Shown piece after piece: positions 52,679-61,472 of a stretch of 64,000 bases of DNA. Below the pieces are notes generated by a model. That model was not told the origin of the DNA. It worked only from the letters and a program-made list of their open reading frames with translations, and ran no database searches. This stretch comes from Pelagophyceae sp. CCMP2097 (taxonomy: Eukaryota > Sar > Pelagophyceae): assembly GCA_026770575.1 (NCBI GenBank), contig MU657200.1, positions 284,253 through 348,252 of the forward strand, written 5' to 3'. Numbering within the stretch: position 1 is the first letter of the stretch; each line of letters begins with the position of its first letter. The position numbers and the translations under genes were made by a program.

Positions 52679-54282
52679 TCAGAGCGGCCCGAGGATGCCG
52701 TCGAGCTCGGCGGCGGTGTAGAGCCTACGGCGTCCGTCTGCGGCCCCGCGATCGGCGGCCGCGCTGTGTCGGTGCCGTGTCCGCAGAATAGCAGAGAGAC
52801 GCACTCGCAGCCGAGCCTGGCCTCGACGAGCTTGACCCAGAAGCGCGCGGCGATAGGGAGACAGTTGTCGTTGTAATCAAACGACGTGCCGTGGCACATG
52901 CAGTTGGTGCGCCGCAGCGACCCATCCGCGGCCTGGGCAAATGCGCCGACGACGGTCGGGTCGAAGCCCGCGAGGCCAGCGACGTGCTCTTCGTTGCCGC
53001 CCAGGAAGAAGAAGCACCCGGGCTTGCCGCCGACGGCGGGGTCGAGGAAGAAGCTAAAGTCCTCGGCGCCGAGCATGGGCAGCAGCGCCTCGGAGTGCGC
53101 GTTGCCTTGGGCGTCTTTGCGGCAGACCTGGTCCGCGACGGCTCTGACAAACTCCGTCTGCGCGGCGTGGTTCATCACGACGGGGTACTTTTCGTCGATT
53201 TGAACGTCGGCCGTCGCGCCGTGCGCGGCGGAAATGCCGAAAGCGACTTCGCGGATGCGGCGCTCGATGATGGCGAAGACCTTGGAGTCGAGGTCGCGAA
53301 TCGTGCCCCGCATCGTGGCAGTGTCCGGCAGCACGTTCGTCGCCTCGCCGGCGCTGAGCATCGTCACGGAGACGACGCATTGGGCGTCGGCGGGGGTGGA
53401 CCGAGAGGTGATGGTGTGGAGAGCCTGGATGAGCGTCGCGGCGACGAGGACGGCGTCGATGCCCGCGTGCGGCTGCGAGGCGTGGACGCCCGCGCCGCGG
53501 ACCGTGATGGTGAACTCCGAGACGTGCGCCATGAGCGCGCCCGGCTTGACAGCGCAGTGGCCCAAAGGCAGCGCGGGCCACGTGTGGTAGCCGTAGACCT
53601 CGTCGACGCCCTCCAGCACCCCCTCCTTCAGCATGGGCAGCGCACCGCCGGGGCCCTCCTCGGCGGGCTGGAAGAGGAGGCGGACCTTGGCGCCGCGCGG
53701 CAGCGATGCGGCGCGCTGCTGGATCAACGCGCCGGCCAAGACGAGCGAGGCCATGTGGCCGTCGTGGCCGCACATGTGCGCGACGCCCGCGTTCGTCGAC
53801 CGGTGCGGCAGGCCCTCGTTCTTCTCCGTCATCCGTAAAGCGTCCATGTCCGCGCGCAGCGCCACGGTCTTCACGTCAGAGGCGTCGACGCCGCCCGTCG
53901 AGTCAATGTCCACGACGAGGCCCGTGCCCGCGACGCGCCGCGTCTGCGCCGGCAAAACGCCGCCGAGGGTGGCGAGCGCTGCGACGAGGCGCAGGTGCGT
54001 CTCGTGCTCCTCGAAGCCAGGCTCCGGATGCGCCTAAACCGCTCTCGTCTGTGCGCAGCTCTCGTGTCCGCTCGCGCGCGTCAAGGCGGCCCGGCCCCGG
54101 CCCCGCGACGACCGTCGGCGAGGCAAGCCTGCGGCGTCGGCGCCCCCGGGCGCCCGGCCCCGCCGGAGCCCATCCTTTCAGTGAACTCTTCGGAGCACTG
54201 GGCCCCTCCCGCCTCTACATGATCGACGACGCCGCGGCAGTGCGTGGATCTCCCTGCGGAGCAAGACCGCCGCCTTGAGCAT
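52679..54282 (-). CDS. M20 family amidohydrolase (IAA-amino acid hydrolase / ILR1-like)
   Basis: Exons 54244-54282, 52805-54033 and 52679-52724 on the minus strand, 437 residues, the usual size for the family. Exon 1 (MLKAAVLLRREIH) joins exon 2 to give REIHAHPEPGFEEHET, the standard N-terminal block. Metal ligands lie in ALRADMDAL, HMCGHDGHMA (Cys and His), QPAEEG with the general-base Glu, and AEDFSFFL. A small last exon adds LYTAAELDGILGPL across an 80-base intron; without it the frame runs into junk. The first intron (210 bases) has a GC donor and TTTAG acceptor. M20D enzymes of this type cleave amide bonds of acylated amino acids such as auxin conjugates or N-acyl amino acids. No leader is evident, but the upstream start is not certain (an in-frame Met codon lies at 54378). 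Confidence 0.82.
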
Positions 54283-54568
54283 GGTGGGCGTCGATCTGCC
54301 GGGAAACCCAGCCGTCAAGGAAATGAAGGCCTTCGCCGAAAAATCGGTGTGTTCACCAATTTCTAAATTGTTCACCATGTGTTTTCACGATGTTTTCCTA
54401 AAGAATCCTGGCTAGGCTCCAAGTGGAGCAGACTTCTTGGACTCGGCGGACCCCAACTACGGAGGCGTCGACGGCCGGCGCCCCGGAGCAGGCACATCAG
54501 GCCGAGTTGCATCCCCTCGTCCGAGGAGGGCACCCGGAAGAGGCGACTTTGGCGTGCGTCGAGAAATC

Positions 54569-55858
54569 TTACTTGAGCAGGGGCTTGCCGTCCCGCCGTC
54601 GTCCCTGCTTCGAGGCGCGGCCGCTGGCCTTCTTGTCGAGCCACTTTGCCTTTTTGTCGGCCTTGCGGCTCGCCAGCGCGCGCTTCACGACGCGCCGCGC
54701 ATCGCGCGCCGCCAGCAGCTCCGCCCGCGCGCGGTCCTCAGCGGGCAGCGAATCCGGCTCTTCGGCCAGTTGCTTGCGAAGCGCCGCGTTGCGCGCCAGC
54801 GTCGCCGCGTCCGCCTGGTGCTCCGGCCACTTCATCTCGAACGGCGCCTGGAGAAGCGCGTGTCGCGAGGCGTGGCGAGGCGGCGGCGACGGCACACAAG
54901 ACGGCACAAGCAACGCAAGGAGGACTCACCACTTTCTTCTTCTTGGCGCTCTCTCCGTCGGCGCCATCGGGCGCGGGGCGCTTCTTTGCTTCCCACGCGG
55001 CTCTGGCGGGCCCCCAAGCGGCTTTGGCGGGCCCCGGCGCGGCGTGCGCCGCGGCGGCGGGCGGCGGCGCGGCGGCGGCGGGCACCGCGGCAGCGGCGGC
55101 GGCGTAGGGCGTGCCGACGCGGCGCTCCGCGCGCCGCGCGAGCGCCTCGGCGGACCGGCCAGACGTCTTCGCGACGGCGACGGAACCGGCAGGCGCCGCC
55201 ACCGGCGCGGCCGGCTGCACCGCCGGCGCGACTGCCGCCGGCGGCGCGGCCGCGTGCTCGGACGCCGCACGCCGCTCCGCGCGCCGCTGGATGGCTTCGG
55301 CGGAGCGGCCCTTGTTTTCAGCCTCGGCCGACCGGCCCTGGCCCGCGCCCGGCGTGGGCGCGGCCGCCGGCGCAGCCACCGGCGCTGCCACCGGTGCTGC
55401 CACGGTGGCCGGCGCCGCCGCCGAGCGGCGTTCCGCGCGGCGCGCCATGGCCTCGGCCGACCGGCCCTTGCCGGCCGGCTCGGCGGCAGGCTCGGCGGCC
55501 GGCTTGGCCACGGCAGCCGCCGGCGGCGACTTGGCCGCGGGCGACTTAGCCGCGGCGGGCGACTTGGCCGCGGCCGGCTTGGCAGCGGGTGACTTGGCAG
55601 CGGGTGACTTAGCCGCGGGCTTGGCCCCCTCGGCTGCCACGGCGGCCGGCGGCGCCGCCGTCAGCGCCGCGCGCTTCTCCTCGCGGCGCTTCATGGCCGC
55701 GGGCGACCGCAGCTCCGCCTAGCGTCGCGCGTCCGAGGGTCTGATGCAGCGACTGCCATGCCTCGGGCAATCATTTTTACCTTTTGCTTCTTCAGGTCGA
55801 GGCGGCGCGCCTTGTGCATCGTGTCCGTCGCGCTCGCCGCCGCGCCATCCGCACCCAT
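54569..55858 (-). CDS. Basic protein with RSAEA-RRAERR and AKSPA repeats
   Basis: Exons 55781-55858, 54930-55718 and 54569-54847 on the minus strand, 381 residues. Exon 1 ends LDLKKQK and splices to AELRSPAAMKRREEKR. A motif of about 15 residues then returns: GRSAEAMARRAERRS, GRSAEAENKGRSAEAIQRRAERRA and GRSAEALARRAERRV, each preceded by an Ala/Pro linker. A Lys/Ala block with KSPAAKS repeats recalls histone H1 tails. The last exon is a helical, charged tail (LAAEDRARAELLAARDARRVV type) ending in KPLLK. A nucleic-acid or chromatin-binding scaffold is possible; no known domain. The repeated RRAERR unit could be a phosphorylation or 14-3-3 type linear motif. Confidence 0.6.
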
Positions 55859-55972
55859 CGCGCGTTCGGGGGAGATCGAGCGCGACGCCAGGAAAATGGC
55901 GATAATATGGGATTCCTCAAACTTTATTTAAACACAGACAAGGCCCCCCCCAGCAAGGTCAACTCGTCGACG

Positions 55973-57185
55973 CTATTCGACGTGGAGGAGCGCGTCGCCC
56001 TTTTGCGGCGACCCATCGAAAGGCAGCAGCGCGGCGATGAAGAGGGCGGCTGCAGCGGCGTTGAAGACGTGCCACAAGCCGTGCCACATTCGAAAAACGT
56101 CGCGGGCTTCGTCGAGGCCCAGCGCGAAGAAGAAGAGCGAGACGGCGAGCGCCTGCGAGGGACGATCACAACAAGGCGGGGCTCCAAAGTACGTCGACGC
56201 ACGGCGCAGCCCTACGTGCCGCCAAAGTCGGAATCGGCCATGGCGCGGGACGCGGCTCTCTGTGGAAAAACGAATCGGACGCGGTCTGTGATTACGGCGG
56301 CGAACCCGCGCGTCAGGAACTTTTGCGCGTGCCCCCGCGGCGCGGCGTAGCAGGCCCAGAGTGCGTAGAAGGCAAAGCCGCCGAGCACGGGCGCGAGCCT
56401 AAAGCCGTCGTCCCAAAGAGGCGCGGGGCGCGGGGAGCGCACATGCAGCCGAGGTGCCACGGGTTGAGCTCCTGGAAGAAGAGCGCGATGACGAGCGACG
56501 ACCTGCGGCCTTTGCGGTCGCAAAGGCGGCGGTCCGGGCGCGACGACGGGCGCCGCACCAGCGGAAGGCGTCTTCGAGTTGGCGCTTCTTGTCGTCGCTC
56601 GCCGGCCCGAGGAGGAGCGGCACGAGGGCGTTCATCGAGACGATTGCGAAGACGTTGTCCAGACGGTGCCAGTTGCCCGCGGTCATGCCTGCTGCCGCGT
56701 CACGACCCGTATCCATCGTCCATCGTCAAACGCGGCCGGCCCCGCGGCGCACCGAAGACCGTCCGGCGCGTCGTGTCGCAGTAGTGGTAGAGCGCCTACG
56801 CACGCTCCGGATGGGCGCCTGGTCGACGAGGGCCGAAAGCGCACCGACGTCAGCATCGTCGCGACGCCTGCGTCGTTGTCGTCGAGTCGGGCGCGCGGCA
56901 CTCGGACGTACCCGTCGCCGTGTCGGACGCGCGGCGCCGCCGCCAGAGCATGGACAGAGGCAGTGCAAAGGCGGCGTTGGTCGCGAACACAAAGCATATC
57001 TCCAGGGCCAAATCGCGCGTCCAGGCGGCCGCGGGCCTGCGGCCGGATTGCCGCGCGGACGGCGAGTGGGCACTATACGGGACTGACTCGCGGTTGCCGA
57101 TGAAGACGAGGTCCTGCCGGCCGCAGTCGAGGCCCATAAGAGTCGCGTTCATCGCCTTCTTGCAGCAAAATTGCTGCTGCGGCAT
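55973..57185 (-). CDS. CREST-superfamily 7TM protein (TMEM8/PGAP6/myomaker-like)
   Basis: Minus strand, start at the ATG at 57185. The last exon is 55973-56152; further exons include 56332 or so (LAPVLGGFAFYALWACYA), SSLVIALFFQELNPWHLGCM and GNWHRLDNVFAIVSMNALVPLLL. Conserved metal-site type residues of the CREST hydrolase superfamily are present: the His and Asp in ALYHYCDT, the Asp in HRLDNVF, and HGLWH in FRMWHGLWHVFNA, which is the HxxxH of the last helix. The order and spacing resemble TMEM8/PGAP6 and alkaline ceramidase. PGAP6 is a GPI phospholipase A2, ceramidases cleave ceramide; the actual substrate cannot be told. The join between the first membrane exon (ending near SMLWRRRR) and the ALYHYCD exon is unresolved in my reading. 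Confidence 0.6.
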
Positions 57186-57417
57186 GGCGGCGACGCGGAT
57201 GCGCCGAACCTGCAGACAGCTCGGTCCGCCGGCCTCCCGACGTCGGCTTCCGGGTCTTGATCTCAGGTGGTGGTGTGAGTTCAGAAGTGTTAGGATTTTA
57301 GCGATCGTTTTTCGCATTCGTGGGAACGCGCGGCTACCTAGTACTAGGAGGCGGATCAGCCCCGGCGTTCTCCGCCGCTCTCCGCGTCGCGCAGTCGGCA
57401 CTTCGGGGCGGCGCGGC

Positions 57418-57888
57418 ATGGTCTTCGTGAATTCGGACGGGACGGTGACTGAGAAGAAATCGAAGCTGCGGTGGTCGACGCCGCTCGACGCGGTCTGGAG
57501 CGTGCTCAACTTTTTCTGGTACGTGAGCAGATCCCGAGCGAAAGGCGCCCGGCCGCCGCCGAGGGCGCCCCGCGGGTCGACGGCGCTCCGAACGGAGGGC
57601 TGCGACGGACGACGTCGGAGGCGCCGGCCGCAGGCTCTTCATCAACACGCTCATCAACCCGGCGAGCGAGCGCCACACGATCAGCGCGCCGCGAGACGTC
57701 CGCGCCGGCGTCCGTCAAAAATACCCTTACGATGTTCCAACCCGTCCGACGTTCCAAAGGGCGCGGAGCGGGTCCCGACTGCGCCCACCCGGAGCTCGCG
57801 CCGGGCATTTGTAAATGCGCTGCGCACGTAGGCCCCAAAGCGCAAGGGCTTCGGGAGCGGCGTCACCCGCGGCGTGCACGACGAGTGA
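57418..57888 (+). CDS. Selenoprotein K-like small membrane protein without Sec
   Basis: Exons 57418-57518, 57634-57709 and 57832-57888, 77 residues. The start MVFVNSDGTVTEKK, then LRWSTPLDAVWSVLNFFWLF and INTLINP, follow the SelK pattern: a short lumenal start, one membrane helix with FFW, then a Gly- and Lys-rich cytosolic tail (APKRKGFGSGVTRGVHDE). SelK acts in the ER in calcium flux, palmitoylation and protein quality control. In the canonical protein Sec lies near the C-terminus; here I see no in-frame TGA before the stop and no Cys in that place, so the redox function would be missing. The third exon choice rests on frame and splice sites (GTCCGT...CGTAG) and is the least certain part. 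Confidence 0.5.
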
Positions 57889-58131
57889 CCGACGAGGGAT
57901 CCGGCCATGGCCGTAGCACCCTCAGCAGGCTCGAGGAGAACCCCCCAATAAAAGCTCCCATAAGGTGATGCTTGTCAGCTCGTCGATGAGACGCACGTTC
58001 GAGGACCAGGTGCACGCTCCAAAGGCGCGCACCGTGACCTGTTGGGGATGAGGTACTCCGGGTATTACCTTAAAATGTACTCGGTATTACCTAGTTGCCT
58101 TTCGTCGACGAAGATCTGGTCGGAGCGGAAG

Positions 58132-58826
58132 ATGGGCCTCGTCCAGCTCCTGCTTCTGTCGGCGGCGGTGGCCGTCCGCGGCTGGTCCGCGCACCTCGGC
58201 GCGCGCAACGCGCGCCTGCAGAATTCGCGCGCCGCAGTTCGGTCAATATACCATTTCCTGGTCTTTCGCTTGCGGAGAGGCCCTCGCCGCGGCGGCGCGG
58301 GCGCGGGCGTATGCGGCAGGCGCGGGCGTATGAGCGTGATCCATGTAGGCGGCAGCTGGCCGGCGGACGACGAAGTAACGTCGGCGCTGTGGAGGTGGAG
58401 GAGTCTTCCGAGCCGCCGGCGTTTGACGTGATGGAGTTCCCGGCAAACATTGATGAGATGACTTCTGCTTATGGAAAATGGTCCCTCTCGCGCGGCATCA
58501 CGCTCGCGGACGACGAGGCGCGGTCCGACGTCATGTGCTTCATGTCGGACGAGGACCTTGTTGCGAAATGGCGGCCCGTGCTCCAAGACGCCGCAAAGGA
58601 ACGGAACAAGCTCACGCCGACGGAGATGCTCAACGTCTTCACGTCCTACGCCCTGCCCATCGCCGTCGGCATCACCGTCCTGCCCGTCCTCCGGTCCGTG
58701 GGCGAGCAGGTGCCGTTCGTCAACGACGTTTTCCTCCCGCAAATCGACGCCGCAGTCGCCCTGGGCAAGGTCGGACTCAAGAACCTGATCAACCTGCCCA
58801 TCTGCCTCGAGTTCGGCGACTGCTGA
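58132..58826 (+). CDS. Unrecognised plastid- or secretory-targeted protein
   Basis: Exons 58132-58241 and 58349-58826, 195 residues. The leader MGLVQLLLLSAAVAVRGWSA is a signal peptide, followed by an Arg/Ala-rich segment typical of transit peptides, so plastid import is possible. The mature part begins near VEVEESSEPPAFDVMEFPAN and continues with MTSAYGKWSLSRG, DVMCFMSDEDLVAKWRPVLQ and a hydrophobic stretch ALPIAVGITVLPVLRSVG before ending FGDC. A single membrane span or buried helix is likely. The intron (107 bases) contains a repeated GCGGGCGTATG phrase. I cannot name a family; related proteins are likely to be algal. Confidence 0.6.
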
Positions 58827-59126
58827 CCGCCACCGGCGAGCCTCGGGCCCCGAGGCGCGCGCGGCGAAAGGCCGCGCGAATTGTATGGCTTCCGGGGCCC
58901 GCCCTTTCGAGGCGGCCGCCGCGGGAATTCTCTAAGCACATTGCAGCCTTGACTCCCGCCGTGGACGACTTTGACGGATCGGAGATTTGTTGGCGCCTTT
59001 GATGAAAAGTTTTAAAGTAAATTTCGCCCGAAAATATAGAGGCTCAAATAATTGTTTCCCAAATTTTTTCAGGTGTGAACACGCCGCCGGCCGCGTCTCG
59101 CTGTACAGCACCCTCTCGATCGCGGC

Positions 59127-61061
59127 ATGGCCGCATTGACGGAGGACGCGTGCCTGCGCGAGGCGCTCGACCGCATGCAACGAGTCGAGGGCTTCGACGT
59201 CGTCATCGTGCGTTGCAGCGCCTGCATCGGACGGTAGAGCGTCGCCGAGCGACTGCTCGGCGGCGGAGCTGCAGCGCCGTCGCCGCGCCGTCGAATCGAT
59301 GGCGCGCCGCCGCTTTGGCCGCGGCCGCAAAAAAACGCCGGCGGTTGCGGTTGCAGCGGCTGCGCGCGTCGGTCCGACGCGCGCGGCGCCGGCGCTCCCA
59401 CGGCGCTGACGCTCCCACGGCGCCGACGCTCCCACTAGGTCTGCACGGGCACCGAGTTTCAGGCCACGTTCTGGCAGGAGCGCCTCGAGGCCGGCGGCGG
59501 CCTCATCCTCCCGACTGACTGCGTCGTGCTCTGCGTCCACGAGGACTGGGACGGCGGCGCCGGCAACGGCCTCGGCACGCTGCGAGCAGCCCCGCGCCCC
59601 GCGAGCCGGCTACGGGCATGCATAGAGGCAGCGATCAAAAGTCTCCAGGGTGGGCGCCGCTCCCCGTGAGCGCTGGAGGCGCGCGACGACCGCGGATCTA
59701 GGTACGCGTGGCAAAAGGCTTGTGCGCTTTACGCGTCAAAGGGCCTGGAGCGGTTCGCGGGCGGTCTCTCGGCGGCGCTGGAGCGCGGCGACATCTCTGC
59801 GGCGCTGTACCACACGGCGGGCAAGGGCACGCGCCTGGCGCCGCTGCCGGGCGCGGAGAACAACAACAAGCCCGGCGTCAAGCTGCCCGCGTCGCTCAGC
59901 GAGGCGCTGGGCCCGCTGACGATCCTCGAGTCCGTCGTCAAGCAGACGGGGGTCTACGGCGCGTCTCGGCGCGGCCGGCTGAGCGTGTTTTGGGGCGACC
60001 AGATCTTTGTGCCGACGAAGTCGACGCGCTACGACGCGCACGGCGCGCACGCCGACATTTTGTGCCTCCTCGCGCCGATGCCGGACAAAGAGGAGTGGCA
60101 GGAGCGCGGCCTGGACAAGTACGGGCTCGTGTTGGTGAACGACGACGGCGCCGCGTGCCAGATCGAAAAGGTGGACCACGCGACGGCGGTAAAGTTTTCC
60201 GCGCGCCTCGGCAACATCGCCGCCGTGGGCACGTCGCTCGGCTCGTTTTCGCTGAGCTCGGCGCTGCTCCGCGCGCTCGAAGCCGAGTTCGACGTCGAGC
60301 TCTGCGCAAAGGTCGGCCAGTTCGACTCTGACCCGCACTGGTGGATGCCCATGACGCTCCCCGCCGAGGCGTACGTCCAGCTCATGGCCAAGAAGTCGGT
60401 GCCCGCCGACGCGGCGCGGGCGCACCACGCGCGAGTCGCGGCCATGCTCGCCACGTTCGACGCCGGCACGGCGCACCTCCTCGGGCCCGTCGACGTCGGC
60501 GGGGCGGCGTACTGGTGGGACTACGGCCAGCTGGCGCTGTACCGACTGAACGCCGCGCGCCTCGTCGAGGACGGCGTCGAAGCTGACGCCATGCGAGAGT
60601 TCATGAACGTCCAGCGCGGCGTCCCCGCGAGCGACGGGCTCGTCTCCTGCGCGCGGTCCTGCGCCTCGGCCTCCCAGCTCCAGCGCGGCCGAATCGAAAA
60701 GTCGGTGCTGGCCAACGTGGCGTGCCCCGACGTCGACGCCTCGGACTGCGTCCTCGTCAACGTCACCTGCCGGAGGCTGCGAGCGGCGAAGAACTCCATC
60801 GCCTACAACGTCGTCGACGACTCGGCCGAGGGCCTCTTTCTCGCCGAGGGCGACGTGGTGACAGACGTCTTCCAGCCCGACGGCACCGTCATCCGCCAGC
60901 GGTCGCACCTCGACGTCGACGGCGGCGCGGCGTGGAAGGACGCCGTGCCGCCCAACGCTTTTTCGTTTGAGGCCATTTACAAGATGAACCTCGAGACTGA
61001 CATTGTCGCCACGGCCAAGCTCGCCGCCGCCGCACACGCCGCCCTCCGCGCAAAGCTCTAG
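59127..61061 (+). CDS. Nucleotidyltransferase-type protein related to GDP-fucose pyrophosphorylase
   Basis: Exons 59127-59207, 59439-59581 and 59702-61061, 527 residues. The start DRMQRVEGFDVVIVCTGTEFQA resembles the opening of fucose-1-phosphate guanylyltransferase and the pyrophosphorylase half of L-fucokinase, as does GGAGNGLGTLYAW formed across the second intron. ALYHTAGKGTRLAPLPGAENNNKPG is the nucleotide-binding loop of sugar nucleotidyltransferases with its Arg and Lys. SRRGRLSVFWGDQIFV fits the next block. The last 200 residues contain acidic repeats and a segment like the C-terminal half-helix. A role in activating fucose or another sugar is likely; there is no kinase domain. The second intron (59582-59701) has a GC donor. 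Confidence 0.7.
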
Positions 61062-61472
61062 CCGCCGGCACCGCCCGGAGATGCCCGCGCGCACCTAGAG
61101 AGGACGCGCCGGCGACGCGCCGAGCCCCGGCTCCGGGCCCGGCCCCGTCGACGTCCACTTGGCGCTCTCAAGGACGTCCAACTGACGCTCCGCACGCCGG
61201 CGAGCCCCGCGCTCCGGCAAGGCCGCAACGTCATCGCCGCGCCAAATCAATCGTGGGAGCCCATAGAGGGAAGATACTAACGTATTCGTGTCGCCCCACC
61301 ACGGAAAGCGCCGGACGTCCGCTGGCCACCCGAATCTTGCCTCCCGAAACTGGCGAGAGAGAGAAGAACCCGCGCAGCCCGCGGCCCGCATCTCCCCGAT
61401 CCGCGGCCGGCCCGGCTCGAACACAGGGTGTACCCGGAGTATGGACTGATTGCCCGGGCAGGCCCTCTGGAG
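61062..61472. other. Intergenic region
   Basis: 411 bases, GC-rich, between two genes on the same strand. Open frames are present without domain or ATG of interest. It presumably contains the 3' end of the nucleotidyltransferase gene and the promoter of the SPX-MFS gene. Confidence 0.45.

Noticed and set aside
59736..61094. A 452-codon minus-strand frame opposite the nucleotidyltransferase
   Set aside because: His/Arg/Val-rich composition typical of the antisense of a GC-rich coding exon; the plus strand carries the conserved motifs.
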